NCBI GenBank assembly: GCA_030522415.1
Contig: CM060107.1
Coordinates: 24,246,571 to 24,310,570, forward strand
Reading direction: 5' to 3'
Length of the DNA stretch: 64,000 bases
Source of the DNA: Channallabes apus
Taxonomy: Eukaryota; Chordata; Actinopteri; Siluriformes; Clariidae
The notes beneath the pieces were generated by a model that saw nothing but the letters and a program-made list of their open reading frames with translations, made no database searches and was not told the DNA's origin. A program made the position numbers and the translations under genes. This document shows, one piece after another, positions 10,416-22,142 of this stretch. Each line of letters opens with the position of its first letter. The stretch's first letter is position 1.

Positions 10416-11064
10416 AGTTTTTTTTTTCATAATCCTATAACAAATTCATGGTATATACAGTAACTGCAAAATGACTGGAAGAGGAGAAAGTGCACACATG
10501 TTCTTTACCTTACATATATATATTTGTACATGTACTAACAGTAAAACATGAAAGGTTATGCAATTGTATGCTCATCCAGGCACAGGCATTGGTGAACATA
10601 CAGAAGTCAATGATAGCAGTATAAAAAGAAATATTTACGCAGAAAGTAAATTCTCAGGTTCCCAGTGGATGACACTATGCATGATCTCTCTCCAGCTGCC
10701 CAAGGATTCATTCTGCTCAGCCGGGCCCATCTGTGTGATTCTCTGCCAGATAACTAGAGTTTGGCATTGTTCGCTACATAGCTGCATGGGGCATGACAAG
10801 AGCTTTTACTCTAGTCACACAGTGGAAGTGGCATAAAAATCTTCTCTCATTTGGCACAGCCACTTAACAAATATACTGTATGGGTGACACAGGTTGTCCG
10901 CTTTCATTTGACATTTAAATGTCATGCCATTGTGAACAAAATGTGTTAGACCACCAGCTGCCATGGAAAAAAAATGCATAAATACACAGCACATATACTT
11001 ATGATGCAACAAACAAAATGAAATTATTAATTGTGTAGTCAGTAATTACTATAAAGTATTATTT
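10416..11064. other. No recognisable feature
   Basis: I found no domain-bearing frame and no repeat shared with the rest of the window. Confidence 0.4.
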
Positions 11065-11200
11065 ACATTCGTTCATTCATTCTTTTTTTGCTGCTCATCC
11101 TGTACAGGGAGCCTATCCTAGGTAATGTTGGGTACAAGGTGGGGTGCCTATCTAATGCAGGACACATACTGTATACACGACTCACTCACACCACTTGGTG
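11065..11200 (-). repeat. Decayed copy of the tRNA-headed SINE (3' part)
   Basis: ATTCATTCTTTTTTTGCTGC, GGAGCCTATCC and GGTGGGAACGCC align in order with the SINE body, with many changes. Confidence 0.55.
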
Positions 11201-11483
11201 GGAACGCCTCATCTGCCGGTCTTTTCTGCCGGAAACCCACAGTTGATCAGTGTATATCCTTACTGAAATCTTTAAAAGTTAAAAAAATTAAAGCCAAAGA
11301 TTGGCAAATATAGGAAAATAGGAGGAGCCCCCACTTCCTCAGAACATGCAAAATCAGTTTCAGATTTCTAATTTTAAACATTCTTTGTTATATCATTATT
11401 TAAAAGAGTGGGCTCTACCTTTTGAACATTACTGTATAATCCAGAGTATTTATATGGATATAAATCAAAATATTTTGGACAAA

Positions 11484-11608
11484 TAGCCATGTGAATGGCA
11501 TGTGAATGGCGTATGGCTGCCCTATGGATGGCATGATGCCCTGTCCCTCTCCTGCCAGAAAGTCGTGTCAAGATTTCACAGTAAACATGCCCATTCAAGC
11601 CCTATTTA
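11484..11608. mobile_element. Fragment of the E1 left-end region
   Basis: GTGTCAAGATTTCACAGTAA and CGCCCATTCAAGCCC-like words match the left end of E1 at 30,480-30,605, including the preceding GTGAATGGCGT repeats. The TA-flanked tip itself is not present. Confidence 0.6.
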
Positions 11609-11960
11609 CAGATCTGGCCATTAAAAACGCACATTTTGAGAAAAGGGATCCCGCGACTTGCCGTCGCAAGTCGTGTTTCAGTCTGAAGTATTGTGTGTCT
11701 ACTTAAGCCAAAAATGTGTTATCTCTCTTAGACGCCCATTGACAGCAAGCAACGGAGCTCATAAACGTGTCGAGCACAAACTGTAAATACAGATGTGGCC
11801 GTTAAGAATGCGCGTGTTTTCCCGCAAGATCCTGCAATTTAGCGCGCGACTTCCCGTAAGCAACATTCAGGAATTTAAATAAATCTGTTGTGCTTCAGTG
11901 AATATCCGCCAGATGGCGCATTGGAAGGACTTTATCTAAAAGCCGGACCAAATAAAGAAT
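11609..11960. repeat. Interspersed repeat; copies at 48,717-48,890 and 22,910-23,110
   Basis: GCGCGTGTTTTCCCGC, CAATTTAGCGCGCG, ATATCCGCCAGATGGCGCAT and TTTATCTAAAAGCCGGACCA recur at 48,730-48,890 in the same order. The left half recurs inverted at 22,910-23,110. Confidence 0.75.
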
Positions 11961-12967
11961 TGTTTATAATTACTTAGCCTAAAACAATATTGTTTCCAAT
12001 GCTGAAGCAAACATTAATTTTATTTTGTTTTACAACAAATCATTCATGATGAATGTGTGTTTATGTGCTTCATATTATTTTCATAATGATGAAATGAGAT
12101 GCCCAAATTCGTGCTTTAAAATTCCTAATAAGTATCTTATATATTTAACAGGGACAAAACAGTGAAAGACATGACAATGTCTCGGTTTAAATGGTCTTGA
12201 AATTCATTTAATTTCCTGATAGTAGGCTATCTGATAGTGTTAACTATGCGAATGTCCTGATTCGTGAATATACCAGCTTGTCTTATTTAAAACGTAAAAA
12301 TGTGTCGACATCATCAGAAGACATGAATGAACAATATATATATATGTATATATAAAATCATATTAAGTAAATATTATTTTATGAATACGACGTTCTTCTG
12401 GCTTTTTATAATAATCATCATGTTTGCTGTTTGTGTCCAGCATTGAATAATTATTTCATCCATTATTTAATCACGGCTGGAAATAATAGCTGGAATGTGA
12501 TGTGATTGTGAATTTATTACTGAAATAAAGCTGTTCGTCTTTTGTAAAATACTTTCACTTTACAAAAGGCAGCATTTTTATCAAAAGGTTGATAAACACA
12601 TGTTGTCCAGTATATACAACGCGACAGCGCGCTCAGTAATCCCACTTCTCACCTTTCATGTAGGTCTGCTCGGACTTATTAATTCGTTTTAAGCCCCTCA
12701 AAAATGCGTGTGTATAAAGCTCAAAACCTCCAACAGTTATTAAAGATAGCGTCTATTTAGAAAAAATGCCCCAGCTATTTCGGAGCTTCAGGAAATCTCC
12801 CGGCGTTCTGCGCATAACACCGGACCAACTCATGTCGGAAATTATTTATAAACCTTTTCTAAACGTGGGCTACTTATAATATTTGTTAATTTATTTTAAA
12901 TGAGGTTTGGGCTCAGTACTGTGATTCTCCTCTTTAATTTACTACATAGCTCAGCGCTGTTCCTATT

Positions 12968-13038
12968 AATCCTGGTAGCTTAGTGGTAGGTGATTCGCCT
13001 TCCATGCGGAAGACCCGTGTTCGAATCCCAGCGAGGGA
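12968..13038 (+). tRNA. tRNA-Gly(TCC)-like sequence, probable SINE head or pseudogene
   Basis: The A-box region is TAGCTTAGTGGTAGG. An anticodon arm TTCGC/GCGGA pairs over five bases around the loop CTTCCAT (anticodon TCC). The B box is GTGTTCGAATCCC. The T stem has two mismatches and the acceptor about five of seven pairs. A related copy in inverted orientation lies at 22,643-22,712, and both share a downstream CAAAATCTTGTATAATGTTT block, so this is part of a repeat. Confidence 0.55.
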
Positions 13039-13320
13039 ATCACTATCAAATATTATATTAGAACATAAATTCATAGGTTTATAATTATCATCAAATATAT
13101 TACTATTATAATGAACCCTAGGCACGTGATAGCCGTCATGAGCATTAATACAAAATCTTGTATAATGTTTATTTTGTGGCACATTTGCAAATATACATTA
13201 ATATATAATACAAATAAATATTGTTTATGATGAAAAATTGGACGAAACTAATTTTATTATAAAATTTTGTAAAGTAAGTTGTAAAGTTAGTAATTCGCTA
13301 GTTAGTAAGTTACTTGTAGT

Positions 13321-13680
13321 TATTAGCAATGATAGAGTGGATTATAGTCCAATTGGTTTTACCTGTCTAACCCACTTAACGAAAAAGCTATTGAAAATTT
13401 ATAATTTTTAAAAATAAAAAATTAATTAAAAAATTATCAAATTTAATATTGCAAAGGGAATTGTTCTAGGTATTAGCAATGATGGAGTTGATTATAGTCC
13501 AACTGTTTTTACCTATGTAGCCCACTTAACGAAAAAGCTATTGAAAATTCAAATTTTTTTAAATAAAAAATTTATTTAAAAAAAATATCAAACTGAATAT
13601 TGCAAAGGGAATTGTTGTAGTTATTAGCAATGATGGAGTGGATTATAGTCCAACTGGTTTTAACAGTATATTTTTAGGAG
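13321..13680. repeat. ~150-bp tandem repeat, 2.4 copies
   Basis: TATTAGCAATGATRGAG recurs at 13,321, 13,471 and 13,622, each followed by GGATTATAGTCCAA (one variant reads GTTGATTATAG) and the AAAGCTATTGAAAAT block in the first two units. Confidence 0.9.
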
Positions 13681-13800
13681 AAGATTTAAAAATATATTTA
13701 TTTGTAATAGTTTCTCTGTCCACTCCGGAGTAAGAAAATATGCGATTTGTCATTTTTGGGTATTTATTTCTTGATAAACAGATTAGATAATCTTGAATGT
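13662..13800. mobile_element. Fragment of the fold-back element arm
   Basis: AGGAGAAGATTTAAAAATAT, CTCTGTCCACTCCGGAGTAAG and ATGCGATTTGTCATTTTTG match the arms at 24,960-25,070 and 36,130-36,240, with several changes. This is a third, older copy of the family. Confidence 0.75.
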
Positions 13801-14204
13801 GTAGCGAATGTCCAATATAAAACCAACTTCACCATGGTTTAATTTACTACATATAGTTTTAATCAGTGCTCAGCCGCATACATGAAGTTTTCAGAGCGCA
13901 CCGGCAGAAGTAAACTAATTATGAATGCGTCAGGAAAACAGCAAGCAGAATGTCTCTGACCAATTAAAAAAAACTTTGCATTCATTTTCTGACATGCTAA
14001 AGTTCACCAAAAGCAATACAGAACAGTGGACCTTATTTGATTTCAAACATTTACAAAATCACAACGTTTTTTCGGTACGCTTAAATAAAAGTTGAGTATT
14101 ATAAAGGCTATGTAGTCTTATATAGTTTTATTATATGGTTTTTGCGCATCAATATGAGTCCTCATCTGTTACATTTTTGAGGACAATACTGTAGTTTGTT
14201 CAGC

Positions 14205-14480
14205 CAGTCACGGCGTGCACCCAAATCAATATCCCACCCCGCTCACTAGTTAGACGGCCTCCCCTTCAGATGACGCGCACACAACAATGCGGAAGTGCGG
14301 CATGCAAGCGGGGCAAATGGAACGCGCCCCACCCAGGGACTTCAAAGAAGAGCCAGCACGGGCGGAGAGGAGGCTGGAGCTGCTGTCCGCGGGTGGCCGT
14401 CGCACTCGTATTTTATAGCGCAGGGTGCAAGGCCGGGATCATTAGCAAGGATAGCTCACCAGCCGTGCCTAATTCCGTCA
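14205..14480. mobile_element. Rearranged LTR-like fragment related to 76-583
   Basis: GTCACGGCGTGCACCCAAATC and GCTCACTAGTTAGACGGCC are reverse complements of 508-583. TTTTATAGCG and GGATAGCTCA further on match the first LTR in the forward sense, so the copy is rearranged or the two LTRs differ. Confidence 0.45.
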
Positions 14481-15239
14481 TGTCATGTGGGCATTATAAG
14501 ATTTGTACTGAAAACTTCTAACTAAAAGTGGCAGCTGGCATGCCTAAAAATAGACGCAGGTTAATGTTTTTATAGTCTAAATAAAAATCCTCCTCTTTAG
14601 TGTCTCCTTTTACAATGCCAGACAACATTCAAATGCAAATTATTCACTCTCCCCAAGTGTGAATCAGCGGAACTGTAATGCACCTCTTCACACTTTAAAA
14701 CCTCTTGAATCTGCAGCTCTTCTGAAGACTTTCAGTGATTAAGGCCTCTTTTTAAATTTGTGTAAATTTAATCTTCTGGATTCTAGATTCTAAAGTTGAC
14801 ATTGTTACCGTTTTTAATCCTTGGAATGGAGGAAAAAGGACACTGGAATTCCGCCCTTTTAGGACAGCACGAGAAAGAGCTGTGCGATGTGTATAAATCA
14901 ATGTGTGTGTGTGTTTTAAAACCTCCAATTCTGTGAATTCCCCCAGCAGCGAAACCGGTTTGATAACTTCACCTCTCATAAATGAAAGGTGAGAAGAGGC
15001 TACAGAGCGCGCTGTCGCGTTGTATTCAGAGGATAGACTAAAACAAAACATGTTTGCATCAGTATTGGAAACAATATTGCATTAGGCTAACTTTATTAAA
15101 GATTATATTTGAACAGAAAATAATAGTAGGCTGGTAGGCATGTGATTTTTTCCATATAACTTAAACGGCTGAATGAAGTTAAATATACACAATAAATTAA
15201 GAATTGCGTTTGCTTTACATTTGAGCACTCATGTGTAAA

Positions 15240-15634
15240 TAGCTTTCTCATTGCATATACCATATTATTTTTGTGATATGTTAAATGAATCTCTGATTCA
15301 TTTGTTTGTTGAGTGTGAGGAAACAAAAAAATTCTTAACTCTTTTAAAAGACCACCTCTTGAACCACCTTAATGTATCTCACTCCTTTACTATTAAAGAT
15401 ATAATCTTTTATGAGAATGCGGAAAATAAACCGCTTGAAGTTGTTGTTGTTTATTTTATTTTACATGCAAAATACTTTATACATAAACAGAGAATTAAAA
15501 AGGAACAATTGTACTTCCATCTTTTCCTTCTAGAAATGACCTCAATTTTAAACTCTCTTAAATTCATTCAATTTAATAAGAAGAATAATAAACTTCTAGA
15601 TAAGAGACTTCTAGGTCTCTTGCTACATCTTTAA
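15240..15634 (+). pseudogene. L1/Tx1-type LINE ORF2 C terminus (fragment)
   Basis: The frame carries ESLIHLFVECEETKKFLTLL, resembling the HLF..C....FW region at the end of L1-type RT proteins, then a basic, aromatic tail (YFILHAKYFIHKQRIKKE) of the kind seen at the ORF2 end. There is no RT core upstream because the piece starts at a 5' truncation. It would bind RNA in an intact element. It ends before the left tip of E3. Confidence 0.6.
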
Positions 15635-16256
15635 ACGATTTATACTTAATTTCAATTCTCTCATGTATTTTAGCCTTTCTTTGGACGCTCAAATCCATAG
15701 TTCTTTGTCCCTTATATTTTATTTGTTCTAATTAATGTTTATTTTTTTCCTGTACAGTGGTCACCTAATTGGAGCGTCGTATTTACCGTCGCCGCCGCAT
15801 TTCGGCATGTGCATTTACTGGCTTTTACCACTGAGTGGCGCTATATAACTACAGACTGACGCCTCATGCCTTAGTTCATTCTCTGCCGCATTAATGAGAC
15901 GCGTTCCATTAAATAATACACGCAGTAGCCGATAACATCAAGTGAAACACTGTAGTTGACCGAATTCATAATCACAGTACTAAAATTACAGTAGAAATGT
16001 AGAATTAAAATTAAATCAAATCTTATTAAGATCAAATTTAAGCACAATAAATATTAACACAGTGAGCCTTTAGATTTTATCACGTGTAATTAGAAAAGAA
16101 GTGTGTAGGGTTTTATTTAAATATAAATTTCTAAACCAATAAGATCAAATAACACCAAGTTATTATTATAACAGGCTTACTTCGTCACTTATCTAGAGCT
16201 TGCTTTCAAATAAGTCGAGTGGCTTATTAACGTCTCTGGGGTGCATTGTCTCCAAG

Positions 16257-16326
16257 TGCCCGCTTGGTGTAGCGGTTAGAGCACTCGGCCAGAGATCTAC
16301 AAAGCCCCGGTTTGAATCCCTAGTGA
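16257..16326 (+). repeat. tRNA-like sequence inside E3, left arm
   Basis: TTGGTGTAGCGGTTAGAGC (A-box-like) and CCCGGTTTGAATCCC (B-box-like) are spaced as in a tRNA. The anticodon arm does not fold well and no isotype can be given. The same sequence is at 22,074-22,142 (minus), 60,373-60,443 and 60,958-61,026. Confidence 0.6.
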
Positions 16327-16808
16327 TGATGTTTTAAAATTGTTTTATTTTAAAACTAAATAAAATGGTTTAAGTGCGCTTAAGGTAGAGTCTTATAAAG
16401 GCTATGTAGACTTATATAGTTTTATTATATATTTTTTGCACATTAATCTGAGTCCTCATCTGTTAGATCTGTTTAGTTTTTTTTTTCCTGCCGGCACAAA
16501 TACGCGGCTCCATCCCTTTACCGCCTATTCAGGGAGCCTACGGAGTGAGCGATTAACCATAGTCGAATCGATTGGTGTGCTCCCAACCCACGTTACTCGT
16601 GAGTCGGCCTATTCATGCCGGCTGATGATAATTAATGTTAATATGATCTCGGGCTTGCTCACGATGCTCAACATCTATAAAAATAGCAAAGTATTGTGTA
16701 CAGAGTGATAAAAAAAACTATCTAACGCATGTTATGATAAGGAAAATCTGTAAAGAACAGTATTTAGGAATGGGTGCTATTTATAGTCTGGGGTGCGTTG
16801 TCTCTAAG

Positions 16809-16880
16809 TGTCTGAGTGGTGTAGTGGGTAAGTCCATGCTGTTTCACGCAGGGGACCTGTGTTCGATCCCTGTGATACTG
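16809..16880 (+). repeat. Second tRNA-like sequence inside E3
   Basis: GTGGTGTAGTGGGTAAG and CTGTGTTCGATCCCTG are A- and B-box-like. The left arm of E3 holds this extra copy with its flank, which is missing from the right arm. Confidence 0.55.
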
Positions 16881-17057
16881 TTTTAAATTTTTTTATTTTA
16901 ATTATAGCAAAATGAAAAATAAAACAAAATAAAATGTTTTATTTTGATTTTGCTTCAGCATACTATAGGAAAAACAGCAAACTCGCACACAACCAGTTTG
17001 TATTCTTTAAATTTAGGGGAGTGACGACTCTGTGTGTCATTATATCTTCTTCTTCAT

Positions 17058-17412
17058 CTTCTGTACCGCTTTATCCTTCTATTCAGGGTCGTGGGGGACC
17101 TGGAGCCTATCCCAGGAGGCTTAGGGCACAAGGCAGGGTACACACTGGATAGGGTGCCAATCCATCGCAGGGCACACACTCATACGCACATTCACTCACA
17201 CACTACGGTCAATTTGGGAACGCCAATTAGCCTAACCTGCATGTCTTTGGACTGTGGGAGGAAACCGGAGTACCCGGAGGAAACCCACCAAGCACGGGGA
17301 GAACATGCAAACTCCATGCACACAGAGACGGGAATCGAGCCTGGCTGGGGAATCAAACCCAGACCCTGGAGGTGCAAGGCGACAGTGCTAACCACTACAC
17401 CACCGTGCCGCC
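17058..17412 (-). repeat. tRNA-headed SINE, full copy inside E3
   Basis: Reverse complement of the 5,717 copy, with the A box at its right end. It sits where the right arm of E3 has a (CA)n tract, between GACTCTGTG and TGTGTCATTATACTGG, so it was inserted after the arms formed. Confidence 0.85.
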
Positions 17413-17499
17413 TTGTGTCATTATACTGGTGGATTATTCAGTGAAACGAGGCTCAGCTGAAAGATGTTAGGCACATCAGTCACTTAACCCCAAATAAAA

Positions 17500-18600
17500 G
17501 GCATTTCTGAGTGTCCTTATATAGTTGTAAAATAACAAATGTACAAACGGTGCGCACTGAATATTAAACCTATACCAGGCACGATGTTTTTTTTTTGTTA
17601 GTTAGTTAGTTAGTTTTCGTTTAGAAAGACTGTTTGTATCTGATTATTTGTATTATTAAAGAACAACATCACAAACAACAACACAAGGGCTTGTAAGAAA
17701 CATTATTATTTTGACAAGAGTTAAATTTGTAACAGTAGAAGGCATCCCAGTTTAAATATATAAATAACCAAAGAGCAAATTGAGTAAACTATCAGAATAA
17801 AAAAAATAGATTGAATCATTATTAAAGAAAATTATAATTACCATAACAGCCTACTGCATTTGATTATTTATAATAACGCAAAAACACGAGTGCTGATGAT
17901 TTACAAATACAATATTTGTTAATTTAATATAAAGCCGGTATCGTTATCCTCCTTTTTATTTTCCTACGTAGTCTAATAAAGTTTTCCAGAGCGCGGAGAA
18001 GTTTTGTTGTACTAAATAATATTTAAGCCTGTTATAATAATTGCACGTGTGTTCTATATGTTTTCAACTTGGTGTTATTTGATGTTATTGGTTTAGAAAT
18101 TTATATTTCAATAAATAGTAAACTTGGCCGATTTCGTTCAAATTTTTTGACAAGTGGGGCTTGAAAATTCTCCCACTCCCTTAAGTGGGGAATAACAGAA
18201 AATGTTTGAGAACCACTGCTGCGTCCTGTGTGTGCTTTAAAATGCCAGACAACATTCAAATGCAAATTTTTCATCCTCCCCCTATACATTCAGGACCTCT
18301 CCCCACTTCCCCAATCTGAGGCACTTATGCCTCAGACTTTCAGTCAGGGGCGGACTGAACCCAAAAAGTGGCCCTGGACTTTCTGGCCCACAGCAGCCCA
18401 CATCATAATACACTGGCTCATTAATGTAGAGATATATTTTAACACCAGTTACTAGTATAAAAAAAATAACACAATACGGAAAGCAATGCTATTTAAACAT
18501 ATTATTTGAAGTATCACTGAACATATATTGGGTCATATTAGTGAAACAAAGAAACAAAGGAAAGAACATCAAGACAAACTATATATAAATCTATAAAGAC
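17500..18600. other. E3 internal modules, no gene
   Basis: 17,612-17,820 matches 61,556-61,760 directly, while 17,845-17,960 matches 61,795-61,885 inverted. 18,030-18,180 matches the E5 block around 60,170-60,290 inverted. No coding frame is supported. Confidence 0.5.
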
Positions 18601-18609
18601 AATATTTTA

Positions 18610-18775
18610 AAAAGAATGGCAATAAAACTGAACAGGTAAGCTGAAATAAAATCAGTAGCAGCATTATTTTTTAATTAATATTGTCTACCATAATAATTAC
18701 TAGCAGGAGTTAATGCTGCTACTAATTTTATTCCAGCTTACCTGTTCAGTTTGATTGTGATTCTTTTCACTTGGC
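18610..18775. repeat. Palindromic (hairpin) repeat
   Basis: ACTGAACAGGTAAGCTG with AATCAGTAGCAGCATTA is mirrored as TTAATGCTGCTACTAAT with CAGCTTACCTGTTCAGT, so the 165 bp can fold into one long hairpin. A related hairpin lies at 61,185-61,275. Confidence 0.85.
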
Positions 18776-18944
18776 TCTGGTAGATCAGGGGAGACGTGTT
18801 GGTTATCATCAGCAGGCACTGGTTCATCATCACTGACATGCTGCACTTACAGATTACACTGATGAGTGGTAGATCTTACACTGCATCACGATGATACCCC
18901 CTGCCAAATGTTCATGATATCTAATTTGTCTTTTCCTCATGAAG

Positions 18945-19011
18945 TGTTTAGGTCAAATTCCACCCATACAAGTGTGACAAATATGCAAAGAAAAAAATCA
19001 GGAAGGGGCAA
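18945..19011. mobile_element. Old Tc1-type terminal fragment
   Basis: GTGTGACAAATATGCAAAG, AATCAGGAAGGGGCAAATAC and CATGGCACTG match a diverged Tc1 right end of the same kind as at 21,190-21,247. Confidence 0.6.
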
Positions 19012-19476
19012 ATACTTTTCCATGGCACTGCACATGTAGTCAGATTGTTCCACTAGGATGAAACTGTGCCAGGTGGTGTTAAAGCACTTTTAAAATCACA
19101 CTAACTTTACACTGATCTGAATAACTTTGAATAATGAACCTATTGTTCTTTCCTTTCTTTTCTTTTTACAAATATGACCCAATATATGTTCAGTGATACT
19201 TTTTATTTACATTTTTGTTTGTTATATTTCTATACTAGTATGAGGTTTTAAAAAAAATAATCTCCACTTTAATGAGCCAGTGTATTCTTCTTCCTCTTTT
19301 TAAAAGGCAGAATCTGTTCATTTGAAGCATTTCACTGCATTTACCTCCAAAGCTTTTTCTTATTTTCATGTACTTTTCAGCTCCACCTTTTCTTCTTCCT
19401 CCATTTCATTCATTGAAATTATTAATTTGCTCAAACAACTTCGCTGCATGGAGGGATATATAGAGGGAGCGAAACA

Positions 19477-19488
19477 TGCGCATGCGCA
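19477..19488. promoter_or_regulatory. NRF1-type palindrome TGCGCATGCGCA
   Basis: A perfect 12-bp palindrome matching the NRF1 core GCGCATGCGC. The same motif lies at 49,255 upstream of an exon-like gene. No transcript is evident here. Confidence 0.4.
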
Positions 19489-19627
19489 GTAACAAACACA
19501 GTTAGCTTCTCCGCTTTGTTTTTAATGTTGCTTGCGGCAGTGTAACAGCCCGTTAATTCATGTAATGATGAGATGGACAAACTTGTCGATGTCCGTTCTT
19601 TATTTTGCTGCATATTGTCAGGTTATA

Positions 19628-21247
19628 CAGTGGTGTGAAAAACTATTTGCCCCCTTCCTGATTTCTTATTCTTTTGCATGTTTGTCACACTTAAATGTTT
19701 CTGCTCATCAAAAACCGTTAACTATTAGTCAAAGATAACATAATTGAACACAAAAAGCAGTTTTTAAATGAAGGTTTACGTTATTAAGGGAGGAAAAATA
19801 CTCCAAATCTACATGGCCCTGTGTGAAAAAGTGATTGCCCCCCTTGGTAAAAAATAACTTAACTGTGGTTTATCACACCTGAGTTCAATTTCTGTAGTCA
19901 CCCCCAGGCCTGATTACTGCCACACCTGTTTCAATCAAGAAATCACTTAAATAGGAGCTACCTGACACAGAGAAGTAGACCAAAAGCACCTCAAAAGCTA
20001 GACATCATGCCAAGATCCAAAGAAATTCAGGAACAAATGAGAACAAAAGTAATTGAGATCTATCAGTCTGGTAAAGGTAATAAAGCCATTTCTAAAGCTT
20101 TGGGACTCCAGCGAACCACAGTGAGAGCCATTATCCACAAATTGCAAAAACATGGAACAGTGGTGAACCTTCCCAGGAGTGGCCGGCCGACCAAAATTAC
20201 CCCAAGAGCGCAGAGACAACTCATCCGAGAGGCCACAAAAGACCCCAGGACAACATCTAAAGAACTGCAGGCCTCACTTGCCTCAATTAAGGTCAGTGTT
20301 CACGACTCCACCATAAGAAAGAGACTGGGCAAAAACGGCCTGCATGGCAGATTTCCAAGGCGCAAACCACTTTTAAGCAAAAAGAACATTAAGGCTCGTC
20401 TCAATTTTGATAAAAATTATCTCAATGATTGCCAAGACTTTTGTCTCGTCGGTCCACAAGGTATTTTCCCAAAAGTTGAACTTTTTGGAAGGTGCGTGTC
20501 CCGTTACATTTGGCGTAAAAGTAACACAGCATTTCAGAAAAAGAACATCATACCAACAGTAAAATATGGTGGTGGTAGTGTGATGGTCTGGGGTTGTTTT
20601 GCTGCTTCAGGACCTGGAAGGCTTGCTGTGATAGATGGAACCATGAATTCTACTGTCTACCAAAAAATCCTGAAGGAGAATGTCCGGCCATCTGTTCGTC
20701 AACTCAAGCTGAAGCGATCTTGGGTGCTGCAGCAGGACAATGACCCAAAACACACCAGCAAATCCACCTCTGAATGGCTGAAGAAGAACAAAATGAAGAC
20801 TTTGGAGTGGCCTAGTCAAAGTCCTGACCTGAATCCTATTGAGATGTTGTGGCATGACCTTAAAAAGGCGGTTCATGCTAGAAAACCCTCAAATAAAGCT
20901 GAATTACAACAATTCTGCAAAGATGAGTGGGCCAAAATTCCTCCAGAGCGCTGTAAAAGACTCGTTGCAAGTTATCGCAAATGCTTGATTGCAGTTATTG
21001 TTGCTAAGGGTGGTCCAACCAGTTATTAGGTTCAGGGGGCAATTACTTTTTCACACAGGGCCATGTAGGTTAGATTTTTTTTCTCCCTAAATAATAAAAC
21101 CCCTCATTTAAAAACTGCATTTTGTGTTTACTTGTCTTATCTTTGACTAATAGTTAAATGTGTTTGATGATCAGAAACATTTTGTGTGACAAACATGCAA
21201 AAGAATAAGAAATCAGGAGGGGGGGCAAATAGTTTTTCACACCACTG
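19628..21247 (+). mobile_element. Complete Tc1-like transposon (Tc1-C) inside E3
   Basis: Terminal inverted repeats start CAGTGGTGTGAAAAACTATT on both strands and are flanked by TA. The length of 1,620 bp is typical for Tc1. Beyond the terminal 60 bp, the repeats also share inner sequence down to the TCAAAGATAAC/TTATCTTTGACT region, giving long TIRs. Confidence 0.9.
20007..21029 (+). CDS. Tc1-like transposase, open but lacking the first catalytic Asp
   Basis: A 340-residue DDE transposase that would cut and paste its own element at TA. The N-terminal paired-like helix-turn-helix region (MPRSKEIQEQMRTKVI...KAISKALGLQRTTVRAI) and a GRPTKITPRAQR linker are present. So are YGGGSVMVWGCFAASG, QQDNDPKHTS (second Asp) and SPDLNPIEMLW (Glu, DD34E). 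Where related copies encode WENTLWTDET with the first Asp, this one reads CLVGPQGIF. That stretch is an exact reverse complement of the normal DNA (20,437-20,476), and the length and frame are kept. The copy is therefore predicted to be catalytically dead although it looks like a full gene. It lies between intact TIRs, so it could still be mobilised in trans. Confidence 0.9.
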   Translation: MPRSKEIQEQMRTKVIEIYQSGKGNKAISKALGLQRTTVRAIIHKLQKHGTVVNLPRSGRPTKITPRAQRQLIREATKDPRTTSKELQASLASIKVSVHDSTIRKRLGKNGLHGRFPRRKPLLSKKNIKARLNFDKNYLNDCQDFCLVGPQGIFPKVELFGRCVSRYIWRKSNTAFQKKNIIPTVKYGGGSVMVWGCFAASGPGRLAVIDGTMNSTVYQKILKENVRPSVRQLKLKRSWVLQQDNDPKHTSKSTSEWLKKNKMKTLEWPSQSPDLNPIEMLWHDLKKAVHARKPSNKAELQQFCKDEWAKIPPERCKRLVASYRKCLIAVIVAKGGPTSY

Positions 21248-21625
21248 TAGTACAAACTTTCGGGTAGATCCTGCTATTAAATCAAACTAAAAACGAGTGA
21301 AAAGAATACAAAACTCAGACTCTATATACCAGATGCTCATCTCGCATCCAACTTCACACACACCGGACCACATTACCCACAATGCATCTCCCGCACTGGA
21401 CTACACTCCCGTAAACAGCTGTCGTAAAATCAACCTCTCTCTCTCTCCTGCAACAACACGCTCTTTGTCGGCGGCGCCCGCGCACTCCTCCATATGATTA
21501 GGAAAGAGATGCAATATTATGGTTTCAAAATAGAAAAGAAATACCTTTTATTTCGGGTTAAGTGACTGATGTGCCTAACATCTTTCAGCTGAGCCTCGTT
21601 TCACTGAATAATCCACCAGTATAAT

Positions 21626-21678
<53 letters not shown>
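21626..21678. repeat. (AC)n microsatellite
   Basis: Uninterrupted AC dinucleotides within the right arm of E3. Confidence 0.95.
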
Positions 21679-21681
<3 letters not shown>

Positions 21682-22073
21682 CATCACTCCCCTAAATTTA
21701 AAGAATACAAACTGGTTGCGTGCGAGTTTGCTGTTTTTCCTATAGTATGCTGAAGCAAAATCAAAAAATTTTGTTTTATTTTTATGAATTGGCCGACTCA
21801 CGAGTAACGTGGGTTGGGCGCACACCAATAGATTTGACTATGGTTAATCACTCACTCCGTAGGCTCCCTGAATAGGCGGGAAAGGGATGGAGCCGCGTAT
21901 TCGTGCCGGCTGGAAAAAAAAACTAAACAGATCTAACAGATGAGGACTCAGATTAATGTGCAAAAAATATATAATAAAACTATATAAGTCTACATAGCCT
22001 TTATAAGACTCTACCTTAAGCACAGTTAAAACATTTTATTTAGTTTTAAAATAAAACAATTTTAAAACATCAT

Positions 22074-22142
22074 CACTCGGGATTCGAACCGGCACTTTGT
22101 AGATCTCTGGCCGAGTGCTCTAACCGCTACACCAAGCGGGCA
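22074..22142 (-). repeat. tRNA-like sequence inside E3, right arm
   Basis: Reverse complement of the 16,257 sequence with a better B box (CCGGTTCGAATCCCGA). Confidence 0.6.
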
